From Flavobacterium collinsii (GTDB lineage: Bacteria > Bacteroidota > Bacteroidia > Flavobacteriales > Flavobacteriaceae): a stretch of 64,000 nucleotides of DNA. The notes beneath the pieces were generated by a model. The model was not told the DNA's origin, searched no databases, and was given only the letters and a program-made list of their open reading frames with translations. The translations under genes were made by a program, and so were the position numbers. The stretch lies in NCBI RefSeq assembly GCF_902804485.1, contig NZ_CADCST010000058.1:1-64000 (forward strand), written 5' to 3'. This document shows positions 16,285 to 23,645 of the stretch, in pieces (position 1 is the first letter of the stretch; every line of letters starts with the position of its first letter).

Positions 16285-17313
16285 ATGAGGAAAAATATTT
16301 TAATAATTGGTGGAACAGGATTAGTAGGTAAAGTTATTTTACGCATCCTTAAAGGAAGGAATTTTGATTATAAGGTCTTTATCGGGAGCCGTAATCCAGG
16401 AAAAACCGGAAGTGCTTTAGTAGTAGATGTGAACAATCCTGACACCTTTACTGCAATTACAGATCATAAGATCGATTTGATTGTAATGTGCGCAAAAGAT
16501 AGTAGTAATAAAATCTTGCAGTTTGCTATACAAAAAGGTCTGGATTATCTTGATATTACAAAACCGACTCCGGATTTAATGGCTGCATATGATTTTGCTA
16601 AAGTGAATAAACAAAAAAATGAAAGCCGGATCGTTTTTAGTTCGGGCTGGATGGGTGGAATTGTCAGTAGTTTGGTTGGTCTTGTTGAACCCGATACTTC
16701 TAAAATTAAGGAAACAAATCTGTATATTTATTATTCGATCAAAGATTTGGCCGGGAAAAGCTCTGCCCATTTTTTAGCGGAAAATGTGTGTAAGCCCTTT
16801 GTGGTTTATGAGAACGACAAATCTAAAAATGTCAGACATTTTTCTGACTCAGAAAATTTTAATTTTTCATTTGGAATAGGAAAACGACAAGTTTACAATC
16901 TTGATGTTCCGGATTTATTCATTTTAAATCAGATTGAAAAAATACCAACCGTTTCGGTTAAGATGACTTATAATTCTAAAATAGTTACGCGTTTCATGGG
17001 ATATCTCCAAGGACTAAAAGTGTTTAATATCATGTCATTAAAAGAAAGGCAGCTTTTGTTTGGTTCGAGCGGAAAAGGAGATCAAACGATTTTTGAAGTC
17101 ATAGTTAAAACTCAGAACAAAACAAAGCGCATCAGTTTACAGAGTTTAAAAGGTCAGGCAGAATTAACAGCATTTTCGGCAGTTTTGCATGTCGAAAGGC
17201 TATTGAGCGAAAGTGTCGCAGAAGGAATTTACTTTAGCCACCAAATACACTCACCTGCCGAAATTTATGAAGCGTTGACCAGTTACAGCACTATTAGTAT
17301 TAATATAAGCTAA
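16285..17313 (+). CDS. Saccharopine dehydrogenase-like NAD(P)-binding oxidoreductase
   Basis: A 342-residue Rossmann-fold protein. The N-terminal NILIIGGTGLVGKVILRIL carries the GxxGxxG dinucleotide-binding motif, followed by FIGSRNPGK. The arrangement resembles the saccharopine dehydrogenase NADP-binding family, with a C-terminal substrate domain lacking recognisable catalytic motifs. The ATG at 16285 is chosen; a TTG at 16264 lies in frame but overlaps the -7 promoter box. It is followed 6 bp later by a flavodoxin-fold quinone reductase, forming a small redox operon downstream of a Crp/Fnr regulator gene. The substrate is unknown. Confidence 0.78.
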   Translation: MRKNILIIGGTGLVGKVILRILKGRNFDYKVFIGSRNPGKTGSALVVDVNNPDTFTAITDHKIDLIVMCAKDSSNKILQFAIQKGLDYLDITKPTPDLMAAYDFAKVNKQKNESRIVFSSGWMGGIVSSLVGLVEPDTSKIKETNLYIYYSIKDLAGKSSAHFLAENVCKPFVVYENDKSKNVRHFSDSENFNFSFGIGKRQVYNLDVPDLFILNQIEKIPTVSVKMTYNSKIVTRFMGYLQGLKVFNIMSLKERQLLFGSSGKGDQTIFEVIVKTQNKTKRISLQSLKGQAELTAFSAVLHVERLLSESVAEGIYFSHQIHSPAEIYEALTSYSTISINIS

Positions 17314-17319
17314 TTGAAT

Positions 17320-17898
17320 ATGAAAAAGATTCTTATTATCAATGGTCACCCCAATCCGTCCAGTTTTAATTTTGCACTGGCAGAATCGTATCTCAAAGGA
17401 GTAATTGCGTCTAAAGCGGAAGTAGATACGATTACAATTGCGAAGCTCAACTTCAATCCGAATTTACAGTTTGGTTATCAAAAGCGCACCGAATTAGAGC
17501 CCGATTTGTTAGAGTCTTGGGAGAAAATAAAAAAAGCAGATCATTTAGTCTGGATTCATCCGGTTTGGTGGGGTGGATTGCCCGCGATTACAAAAGGTTT
17601 TATTGATCGGTTGTTTCTGCCGGGTATGGCTTTCCAGTACCGTGAAAACTCGGTTTGGTGGGATAAGTTGTTAAAAGGAAAAACGGCTCATATTATCACG
17701 ACCTTAGATCAGCCTGGCTGGTACTACAGATTGTTTTATGCAAGACCGAGTGTCAATCAGTTGAGGAAGGCTACTTTAGAATTCTGTGGAATAAAACCTG
17801 TAAAGGTGAGTTATATTGGAATTATAAAGATAGCCGATGAATCACAAAGGAAAAAATGGTTGCAAAAAGTATATAATTTCGGGGTGCAGCATAAATAA
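17320..17898 (+). CDS. NAD(P)H-dependent (quinone) oxidoreductase, flavodoxin-like fold
   Basis: A 192-residue flavoprotein of the KefF/MdaB/NQO1-like family. KILIINGHPNPSSFN is the FMN/FAD phosphate loop, and VWIHPVWWGGLPAITKGFID is the characteristic isoalloxazine-binding segment of NAD(P)H:quinone reductases. It would reduce quinones by two electrons in the cytoplasm. ATG at 17320 is preferred over the in-frame TTG two codons earlier. It follows the Rossmann reductase by 6 bp, so the two are probably one transcript. It converges on dnaX with only 3 bp between stop codons and no room for a terminator. Confidence 0.88.
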   Translation: MKKILIINGHPNPSSFNFALAESYLKGVIASKAEVDTITIAKLNFNPNLQFGYQKRTELEPDLLESWEKIKKADHLVWIHPVWWGGLPAITKGFIDRLFLPGMAFQYRENSVWWDKLLKGKTAHIITTLDQPGWYYRLFYARPSVNQLRKATLEFCGIKPVKVSYIGIIKIADESQRKKWLQKVYNFGVQHK

Positions 17899-17901
17899 AA
17901 A

Positions 17902-18531
17902 CTAGGTGTGTAAATCCAATCCAAATGTAGTGCGTAAAAGGTCTATATTTGGGTTGATTTCCATCAGACGATTGTATCGGTCCTGATCGTTAAGACTGCG
18001 TTTAACTTCGATCGCTTCATTAACATTAACCTCAATTGTAATATCGTGATTGTGTAAATGTCCTTTTAGATGGCCTAAAAGGCCATGAATCTGACCTTCA
18101 AAATCTAGTTTAGAACCTTCATTTGGTAATTCAAAAGTAATAGTTGTGCCGTTTAACTTTGGGTCGTTGATCAACAATAACGACTGCATGATTTTGTGTC
18201 CTTTATCGCCTAGACGCTGTGCATATTTGTTCCATTGCACTAACATTTCAGTCTCTGTAAATTCTTCTGTAGGCATTACAGAAGTTGGTTTTACATAAGT
18301 TTTATTGGCCGCTTCTAATTCTTTTTTCTTGCGGATGCTTGATAAAGAAAAGGCAGAAACTTTTGGTTCTGTGCTTAATTCAGGTTTTGGAGCTGAAGCT
18401 GTTTCGTCGTTTTTTGAAGTTTCGGTTCCGGGTACAGTCGTTTGGGGAGTTTCTGTCTTTGGAGTTTTAACTTCAACGATAGAATATCCGCCATTTTTAT
18501 AATAAGTGGGAGGAATTATGAATTGCTCAAC
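17902..18531 (-). CDS. dnaX: DnaX tau-specific C-terminal extension, reached by -1 frameshift
   Basis: This frame continues dnaX after the A10 run at 18532-18541. Reading from the G at 18531 gives an uninterrupted 209-residue extension. It starts VEQFIIPPTYYKNGGYSIVE and passes through a Pro/Thr/Lys-rich linker. It ends in a compact domain with FTETEMLVQWNKYAQRLGDK and TITFELPNEGSKLDFEGQI, like the C-terminal region of tau in Bacteroidota. Joined to the upstream frame it would give a tau of 566 residues. Continuous coding character across the break shows this is one gene. Whether expression uses ribosomal frameshifting or polymerase slippage, or whether the run has a base-count error, cannot be decided here. 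Confidence 0.85.
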   Translation of the reverse strand, partial: VEQFIIPPTYYKNGGYSIVEVKTPKTETPQTTVPGTETSKNDETASAPKPELSTEPKVSAFSLSSIRKKKELEAANKTYVKPTSVMPTEEFTETEMLVQWNKYAQRLGDKGHKIMQSLLLINDPKLNGTTITFELPNEGSKLDFEGQIHGLLGHLKGHLHNHDITIEVNVNEAIEVKRSLNDQDRYNRLMEINPNIDLLRTTFGLDLHT

Positions 18532-19601
18532 TTTTTTTTTTCTCCATCAAAATTGATAGAGGCCAACTGCATTAGGCATAACTCGACTAAAAGGCGTTGG
18601 TTTTGACTTAGTTTGTACTTTAAATCACAGTCATTGGCAATGTCGATTCCTTTTAACAGAAAATCCTGCGAGCATTTTTGTGCCTGAACTCCATACATTT
18701 GCTGGGCTTGTTCACCTACTTCAAGTAAAGCGATCGTAGCAGGAGTTTTACTTACCAGTAAATCTCTGAAATGAGAAGCAAGTCCTGCAATAAAATGATG
18801 TCCGTCAAAACCTTTTGCGAGTATGTCGTTGTAGGCTAATAAAACATCCGGAATTTTATTTTCTAAAAGTAAATCGGTGATGCTAATGTAAGTTTCGTAA
18901 TCTAGAACGTTTAGATTTTCGGTTACGGCCTGACGTGTTAAGTTAGTTCCGCAATACGAAACCACACGATCAAAAATAGATAAAGCGTCACGCATTGCAC
19001 CATCAGCTTTTTGAGCGATAATGTGCAAAGCATCGTCTTCAAAATTGATTCCCTGACTTGCAGCAACATCTGCTAAATGTTCTTTAGCATCTTTTACCGT
19101 AATTCTTTTGAAATCAAAAATCTGACAACGAGATAAAATCGTTGGAATAATTTTGTGTTTCTCTGTGGTAGCCAGAATAAAAATGGCATGTTTTGGCGGT
19201 TCTTCCAATGTTTTAAGGAAAGCATTAAAAGCGGCCGAAGACAACATGTGAACCTCGTCAATAATATAAACTTTATATTGTCCGGTTTGTGGCGGGATTC
19301 GAACCTGATCGATCAGATTACGAATGTCATCAACAGAGTTGTTTGAAGCAGCATCTAACTCAAAAACGTTAAAAGCAAAATCTTCAGTAGGATCATCATA
19401 TCCGGGCTGATTTATTTTTCGGGCCAGAATACGCGCGCAGGTTGTTTTACCAACACCACGTGGTCCCGTGAATAAAAGGGCAGAAGCAAGGTGATTGCTG
19501 TCTATAGCATTCAGCAAAGTGTTGGTAATGGCTTTTTGTCCCACTACATCCTTAAACGTCTGTGGGCGATACTTACGGGCCGATACTACAAATTGTTCCA
19601 T
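18516..19601 (-). CDS. dnaX: DNA polymerase III gamma subunit (zero-frame product of dnaX)
   Basis: The clamp-loader ATPase, 361 residues in the zero frame. AAA+ motifs: Walker A GPRGVGKT (46-53), Walker B VYIIDEVH (111-118), sensor 1 LATTEKHK (143-150) and the SRC arginine-finger motif (157-159). The four cysteines of the usual DnaX zinc module are missing between Walker A and ELDAASNNSVDDIR, so that insert has been lost. The frame ends seven codons downstream of the A10 run with KKKLSNS, giving a gamma-like protein. A -1 shift at the in-phase heptamer A AAA AAG yields the full tau. In E. coli the roles are reversed: the zero frame makes tau and the shift makes gamma. Confidence 0.93.
   Translation of the reverse strand: MEQFVVSARKYRPQTFKDVVGQKAITNTLLNAIDSNHLASALLFTGPRGVGKTTCARILARKINQPGYDDPTEDFAFNVFELDAASNNSVDDIRNLIDQVRIPPQTGQYKVYIIDEVHMLSSAAFNAFLKTLEEPPKHAIFILATTEKHKIIPTILSRCQIFDFKRITVKDAKEHLADVAASQGINFEDDALHIIAQKADGAMRDALSIFDRVVSYCGTNLTRQAVTENLNVLDYETYISITDLLLENKIPDVLLAYNDILAKGFDGHHFIAGLASHFRDLLVSKTPATIALLEVGEQAQQMYGVQAQKCSQDFLLKGIDIANDCDLKYKLSQNQRLLVELCLMQLASINFDGEKKKLSNS
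18530..18545 (-). promoter_or_regulatory. dnaX slippery sequence (A10 then G)
   Basis: On the minus strand the text reads GGAG, nine more A's and G, so the run is ten A's (18541-18532). The reading phase places A AAA AAG exactly as in the E. coli dnaX heptamer. The zero frame terminates at TAA seven codons later, and the -1 frame is open for 209 codons. Confidence 0.8.
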
Positions 19602-19620
19602 GTTCTATTTTATTCGATAG

Positions 19621-19628
19621 CAAATATA
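19621..19628 (-). promoter_or_regulatory. -7 box (TATATTTG) of dnaX
   Basis: The minus-strand TATATTTG matches TAnnTTTG and ends 19 nt upstream of the dnaX ATG, giving a very short leader. No clear TTG is visible at -33. Confidence 0.42.
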
Positions 19629-19806
19629 GGCTGAAAATTGCCAAATCACAAATCTGAAATTGATAAATGTTGGAGTTGTTTTTGAGTGTTTTGAATATGA
19701 GAAAGTAACGTTTTAGAATTTGAATTTTAGTATTGAAGAAAATGCGAAGAAGTATTTTTTTGCTCTTCATTTTTAACTTTTCGTTATGAAACTGATTTCG
19801 ACCTAT

Positions 19807-19839
19807 TTGTCAGAATTCAGGTTTAAATTTATATTTTTG
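19807..19839 (+). promoter_or_regulatory. Promoter of the NIPSNAP gene
   Basis: TTG at 19807-19809 and TATTTTTG at 19832-19839 are separated by 22 nt, within the 17-23 nt range for Bacteroidota promoters. The start codon lies 45 nt downstream. Confidence 0.5.
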
Positions 19840-19884
19840 ATGAAATCCTTTAAGGGAATCTAAAACCAATTAAAATTGCCGGAT

Positions 19885-20283
19885 ATGAAATTATTTTTAT
19901 CGACTTTGCTTTTGGTTACCACATTTATTGTAAAATCTCAAACTACAGCTGCAGGCAGTCCGGTGTATCAATTGCGGATTTATGAGATTTTTGAAAGTAA
20001 TAAAAATCAGTTCCATGAACGTTTTCGGGATCACGCAATGCGTATCATGAAGAAGTATAATTTTAAAATCACCTCCATCTGGGAATCAAAATCAGACAAA
20101 AAAACAGAATTTGTTTATTTTCTGGAATGGCCGGACGAAACTACTATGAAAAAAGCCTGGGAAGGTTTTAAAGCAGATCAGGAATGGATCGCGATTAAAA
20201 AAGAATTTACTGCAAAATATGGTGATGTAGTTGGGAATATTGAAGATCGGATTTTGACAAAGACGAATTATTCGCCAAAATGA
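19885..20283 (+). CDS. Secreted NIPSNAP-family protein
   Basis: A 132-residue protein with a signal peptide (MKLFLSTLLLVTTFIVKSQ) and a ferredoxin-like dimeric alpha/beta barrel domain. VYQLRIYEI at the domain start and FVYFLEWPDETTMKKAWEGF are typical of NIPSNAP proteins, whose biochemical role is generally unknown. It is probably periplasmic. ATG 19885 is chosen over an in-frame TTG nine bases earlier because it gives a clean signal peptide. It appears monocistronic. Confidence 0.82.
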   Translation: MKLFLSTLLLVTTFIVKSQTTAAGSPVYQLRIYEIFESNKNQFHERFRDHAMRIMKKYNFKITSIWESKSDKKTEFVYFLEWPDETTMKKAWEGFKADQEWIAIKKEFTAKYGDVVGNIEDRILTKTNYSPK

Positions 20284-20385
20284 TCTCTGTACTTTTTTCA
20301 AGGTCAGTTTAGAGAGTTTATATCCCTAAATTTATAGAAACTACTATTTAGGCAGCTGTATGTTGTGGGTTCTGCTTAAAAGTAT

Positions 20386-20414
20386 TTGAAACGCGCGTCT
20401 CGTTGGTAAGTTTA
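20386..20414 (+). promoter_or_regulatory. Weak promoter before the NTF2-like gene
   Basis: TTG at 20386-20388 and TAAGTTTA at 20407-20414 are 18 nt apart. The -7 box has one mismatch to TAnnTTTG. It lies 32 nt upstream of the ATG. Confidence 0.35.
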
Positions 20415-20445
20415 GCCGCAATCTCATTTTAACCCCTTAATTTTT

Positions 20446-20895
20446 ATGAAAAACTATTTATTGGTAATCGCATTTGCATTTTTTTCGTTTACTCTTCAGG
20501 CGCAAACCGCTCAGGATTCGCTTGATATCAAACGTGTTGCTTTGGCTTATATCGAGGCACAGCATAATCCGAATCCTAAATTGATGGAAGGTGCTTTGCA
20601 CCCCAGATTGGTAAAACGATCTGTTTTTAGAAGTAAAGCTGCTAAAAAAGATTATATCTCAGAATACTTTGCAGAGAACATGGTGATTCTGGCAGAGACT
20701 TACAATGCAAAAGGGGATAAGTTTCCGAAAAATCCAAGAAAAGAAGTGAAATTACTGGATGTCTCGGCACGAACAGCGTCTGTTAAATTGATTGCTGATG
20801 CCTGGATCGATTATATGCACATTGTAAAAACAAACGGAGAATGGAAGATTATAAATGTGCTTTGGCAATACAATGATGTAACGCAGCACGAGTAA
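20446..20895 (+). CDS. Secreted NTF2-like (lumazine-binding-like) protein
   Basis: A 149-residue protein with a signal peptide (MKNYLLVIAFAFFSFTLQAQ) and one NTF2/SnoaL-like cone fold. Supporting features are an N-terminal helix (VALAYIEAQHNPNPKLMEGA), HPRLVKRSVF, and the strand pairs ASVKLIADAWIDYMHIVK and EWKIINVLWQY. This matches the Lumazine_bd_2/NTF2-like family common in Bacteroidota, for which no single activity is established. No catalytic residues can be assigned. It is followed by a perfect 19-bp stem-loop and is probably monocistronic. Confidence 0.78.
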   Translation: MKNYLLVIAFAFFSFTLQAQTAQDSLDIKRVALAYIEAQHNPNPKLMEGALHPRLVKRSVFRSKAAKKDYISEYFAENMVILAETYNAKGDKFPKNPRKEVKLLDVSARTASVKLIADAWIDYMHIVKTNGEWKIINVLWQYNDVTQHE

Positions 20896-20904
20896 ATGAT
20901 TAGA

Positions 20905-20953
20905 TTTTTGTTTAGAGTAAAAATGATAAATTTGTTTTTACTCTAAACAAAAA
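20905..20953. terminator. Perfect 19-bp inverted repeat, likely terminator
   Basis: Arms TTTTTGTTTAGAGTAAAAA (20905-20923) and its exact reverse complement (20935-20953) flank an 11-nt loop, just after the NTF2-like gene. A-rich and T-rich ends on both strands would allow bidirectional termination. Confidence 0.55.
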
Positions 20954-20971
20954 ACATAATTTTCTTATGAA

Positions 20972-21064
20972 ACCAAGTGCCCTAGCCCTGATAGGAGCGG
21001 TATCCTTTTTCTTGCTCCTTTAGCAAGGAAAAGATAAAGCGGATAGCAGGATCTCGGCTCCTGG
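20972..21064 (+). repeat. Dispersed structured repeat, copy A
   Basis: Conserved flanks TGCCCTAGCCCTGATAGG...CGGTATCC and AAAAGATAAAGCGGATAGCA surround a hairpin (TTGCT-CCTTT-AGCAA). The same flanks, with a different but equally complementary hairpin, occur in reverse orientation at 41400-41486. A short ORF starts inside (ATG 20968) but stops after 18 codons and is not credible. Confidence 0.75.
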
Positions 21065-21067
21065 AGA

Positions 21068-21361
21068 TTATCTTCCTTTGATACTTAAATCAGATAAAAA
21101 CTTTACCGTTTCCTGATCGGAGTCGGCAGAGAAACCTGCGACATAAACTCCTTTTTTTCCTGATGTTGATTTGATTCCGTATACAACTGCCTCATCGCCC
21201 GGGTCTGAATTCCCTTCGTATCGATACACATGAACAATTTCAAATTTTTCAGGATTCTTTTTTATCAGGTCTGAGTTTAAGTTAAAATCAAACGTGAATC
21301 CTTTTTCATTCAATTGATCTAAAGCTTTTGAAACAGTTGCGTAGTGATACATTCTTGTCAT
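21068..21361 (-). CDS. Conserved small protein of unknown function
   Basis: A 97-residue soluble protein without signal peptide or membrane segment. It shows [40 protein letters not shown] and [15 protein letters not shown] recognise it as a small conserved Bacteroidota family whose members are sometimes labelled phosphoribosylpyrophosphate synthetase. It has none of that enzyme's PRPP-binding motifs and is far too short, so that label is not supported. ATG at 21352 (MYHY) is an alternative start. It lies between a dispersed repeat and rnpB with no partner gene. Confidence 0.7.
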   Translation of the reverse strand: MTRMYHYATVSKALDQLNEKGFTFDFNLNSDLIKKNPEKFEIVHVYRYEGNSDPGDEAVVYGIKSTSGKKGVYVAGFSADSDQETVKFLSDLSIKGR

Positions 21362-21476
21362 GATAATTGAATTTTAAAATTATGGATTTTAAAGATAACC
21401 AATTTAAAATTAAATTGTTATGAAAATGGGCCGAAAATCTAAAATTTAAAATCATTATTCTTAGTAGATAAATCGC

Positions 21477-21484
21477 TACTTTTG
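21477..21484 (+). promoter_or_regulatory. -7 box (TACTTTTG) of rnpB
   Basis: TACTTTTG fits TAnnTTTG and ends 4-5 nt before the predicted 5' end of the RNase P RNA at about 21489. This is the expected spacing for a -7 element. No good TTG is visible upstream, but the fixed RNA end makes this one of the better supported promoters in the window. Confidence 0.68.
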
Positions 21485-21488
21485 CCCC

Positions 21489-21796
21489 GCAGACCGCCTT
21501 ATCGTCGTTCCGATTTATCGGAAGGGAGGAAAGTCCGGACACCACAGAGAAGCATAGCGGGTAACACCCGTCGGCGTTAGTAATAGCGTAAGGACAAGTG
21601 CAACAGAAAGTATGTACAGGTAATGCTGTAGTGAAACCAGGTAAACTCTATGCGGTGAAATACCAAGTATATCAGCATTTAAGGGCTTCTCGTCCGTTGT
21701 TGAAGGGTAGGTAGCTTGAGTCCTGTAGTAATACAGGATCTAGATAAATGATAAGGCTCTGATTTATCAGAGACAGAATCCGGCTTATAGGTCTGC
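21489..21796 (+). ncRNA. rnpB: RNase P RNA (bacterial class A)
   Basis: The catalytic RNA that removes 5' leaders from tRNA precursors, about 308 nt. The universal core GAGGAAAGTCCGGAC lies near 21526-21541, and the 3' conserved ACAGAATCCGGCTTATAG near 21773-21790. The P1 ends pair: GCAGACC (21489-21495) with GGTCTGC (21790-21796). A T-run follows directly (21799 onward). ACAGAAAGTATGTACAGGTAATG and the CCGGCTTAT bridge are further recognisable conserved blocks. The ends are placed from P1 pairing and the upstream promoter. Confidence 0.96.
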
Positions 21797-21810
21797 ATTT
21801 TTTTTTATTT
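21797..21810 (+). terminator. T-tract after rnpB
   Basis: ATTTTTTTTTATTT follows the P1 helix immediately. The P1/P3-region structure plus this U-tract probably ends the RNA. Confidence 0.5.
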
Positions 21811-21994
21811 ATGAAACTCTTTTATTCTTTTTTCATAAATGTGACCTCTTCAAAACAATAACACATAAAGTATATCGGATTTACTGTTGCGAAAGCATCG
21901 ATTTTTTAAAATAAGTGAATTGCTTTTTTTAAAATTGATATTTAGGATTCAAAATTCACGTAATTTGTGATAACCCCTTTTTAATTAATTTATT

Positions 21995-22924
21995 ATGAAA
22001 AAAAGAATTGGAATTTTAGGACTTGGTGGAGTGGGCGGTTATTTTGGCGGACTTTTAGCAAAGGCTTATCAGGAGTCTGAAGAGATTGAGATTGTTTTTA
22101 TTGCACGCGGAACTACTCAGCAGACAATAGCCGAAAACGGACTAAAAATTGTAACCGACGATTCGGAAATGATTGTACATCCAAAATTGGTTTCAAATGA
22201 TCCGAAAGAAATTGGTGAATTAGATTATTTAATTTGCGCAACAAAGACGTATGACATTGAGGAAAGTCTGCTTTCGCTTCAAAGTTGTATTGTTGCTAAA
22301 ACGGTTATTCTTCCTTTGTATAATGGAGTTGATGCACCGGAACGCATTCAGAAAATATTTCCTCATAACGATATCTTGCACGGTTGTGTTTATATTATTT
22401 CGATGATTACTTTACCGGGAACAATTAGAAAAATGGGATTTTATGAAAAGTTATTTTTTGGTTCTAAAACGGTTTCTTCTTCAAAATTAGAAGAATTGCA
22501 GGAGATTCTTCAACAGGCGAAAATTGAAAGTTATTTGGTTGAGAATATCGAAGAAACAGTTTGGGAAAAGTTTATTTTTATTTCGGCACTAGCGTCGACG
22601 ACTTCGTATCTGAATCAGCATATTGGTGAAATTTTAGATAATGCAGACGCTATGGCGGTCTATGTTGAATTGCTACATGAAATTGATGCAGTAGCTAAAG
22701 CAAAAGGGTTAAAGCTGCCGGAAGATATCGTAAATCAAACTATCGTTAAATTAGAAAAATCTCCTCGTGAAGCAACGTCCTCTATGCATAGAGATTTATT
22801 GGCGGGGAAGAACACCGAAGCAATTTCGCTGACTAAATTTGTGTTGAACGAAGGGATGAAGTATGGGGTAAAAACACCGCTTTATGAAAAAATTACTAAC
22901 GTATTGCTTCCTGAGAATTTGTGA
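21995..22924 (+). CDS. panE: Ketopantoate reductase family protein (2-dehydropantoate 2-reductase)
   Basis: A 309-residue Rossmann oxidoreductase. The NADP-binding start RIGILGLGGVGGYFGGLLA is followed by FIARG, and the conserved lysine is in YLICATKTYDIEES. LYNGVDAPERI and the VWEKFIFISALAS segment match the ApbA/PanE C-terminal helical domain. PanE reduces 2-dehydropantoate to pantoate for coenzyme A synthesis. Flavobacteria often carry several family members, so the substrate is less certain than the family. It is a single gene with 198 bp of non-coding DNA after rnpB. Confidence 0.82.
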   Translation: MKKRIGILGLGGVGGYFGGLLAKAYQESEEIEIVFIARGTTQQTIAENGLKIVTDDSEMIVHPKLVSNDPKEIGELDYLICATKTYDIEESLLSLQSCIVAKTVILPLYNGVDAPERIQKIFPHNDILHGCVYIISMITLPGTIRKMGFYEKLFFGSKTVSSSKLEELQEILQQAKIESYLVENIEETVWEKFIFISALASTTSYLNQHIGEILDNADAMAVYVELLHEIDAVAKAKGLKLPEDIVNQTIVKLEKSPREATSSMHRDLLAGKNTEAISLTKFVLNEGMKYGVKTPLYEKITNVLLPENL

Positions 22925-23006
22925 TCCATTTTGTGCAGTGAACGAAGTAGGTTTTTCTGATGGTAAGAACGATGTTTAAGTAAGAAAAAGAATACTTTTT
23001 TAAAGT

Positions 23007-23035
23007 TTGTTTTTATTGTTTTTATCTTATTTTTG
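23007..23035 (+). promoter_or_regulatory. Promoter of the small beta-barrel gene
   Basis: TTG (23007-23009) and TATTTTTG (23028-23035) are spaced by 18 nt, an exact match to the Bacteroidota promoter. The ATG is 24 nt beyond the -7 box. Confidence 0.62.
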
Positions 23036-23058
23036 GCACAATTAATTTAACAATCAAA

Positions 23059-23604
23059 ATGAAAAAAAAGTATCTGTTCTTATTTTTATCTTTTCTTATT
23101 ATCAATGTGATTCAGGCGCAAGATGAAGCACCTTCAGTAGAAAAAAATCAATTCAAAATAAATATGATCTCTCCGGGATTCGTTTATGAGCATGGCTTTA
23201 CGGCTAAAAATACCCTTTATTCAGAAATTAGCTTAGGAGTTGGTTACAGTTATAGCAGTTTCTATAACGAGTCAAACGTCTATTTTTCCCCGTTAATCAG
23301 TGAGCAATTTCGCCATTATTACAATTTAGAAAAGAGAACGAAAAAAGGAAAGAGAACAGCTCATAACTCGGCTAATTTTTTTGCTCTAAATGCCCAGTAT
23401 AATTTCCGAACGGTTTCGACTAACGAGAGATATAGAGAGCGTGTACCATCAACAACCCTTGCGGTACTTTGGGGATTACAACGAACTTACAATCGAAAAT
23501 TTAATATGGAATTTAATCTGGGGCCCGGCATAAATATTGATAAATACGATACCGAATTTGTTCCGGTAGCTAATTTTACATTAGGTTGGGTTATTGGAAA
23601 ATAA
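23059..23604 (+). CDS. Small outer-membrane beta-barrel-like protein
   Basis: A 181-residue protein with a signal peptide (core YLFLFLSFLIINVIQAQ). Alternating hydrophobic strands follow: INMISPGFVYEHGF, LYSEISLGVGYSYSSF, ANFFALNAQYNF and VANFTLGWVIGK at the C terminus. The length suggests an eight-stranded outer-membrane barrel such as the DUF3575 or OMP_b-brl groups. A basic loop (about residues 92-102) sits between strands. No specific function is recognisable. It has its own promoter and shares a bidirectional terminator with the convergent response regulator. Confidence 0.68.
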   Translation: MKKKYLFLFLSFLIINVIQAQDEAPSVEKNQFKINMISPGFVYEHGFTAKNTLYSEISLGVGYSYSSFYNESNVYFSPLISEQFRHYYNLEKRTKKGKRTAHNSANFFALNAQYNFRTVSTNERYRERVPSTTLAVLWGLQRTYNRKFNMEFNLGPGINIDKYDTEFVPVANFTLGWVIGK

Positions 23605-23613
23605 TCATAAGAA

Positions 23614-23645
23614 TAGAAAAACCTTGATTCGTCAAGGTTTTTCTA
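23614..23645. terminator. Bidirectional terminator with TTCG loop
   Basis: Perfect 14-bp arms TAGAAAAACCTTGA and TCAAGGTTTTTCTA enclose a TTCG tetraloop, between two convergent genes. The minus-strand response-regulator stop codon (23632-23634) lies inside the stem. Confidence 0.85.

Noticed and set aside
18285-18502. Plus-strand open frames between the two dnaX segments
   Set aside because: The minus strand codes continuously here for the tau linker in the -1 frame; the plus-strand frames are antisense shadows.
20968-21024. Short ORF MKPSALALIGAVSFFLLL inside the dispersed repeat
   Set aside because: It stops after 18 codons, and the copy at 41400-41486 does not keep the frame; conservation is at the nucleotide structure level.
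21068-21361. Phosphoribosylpyrophosphate synthetase label for the 97-residue protein
   Set aside because: It is far too short and has none of the PRPP or ATP binding motifs; kept as a conserved small protein of unknown function.
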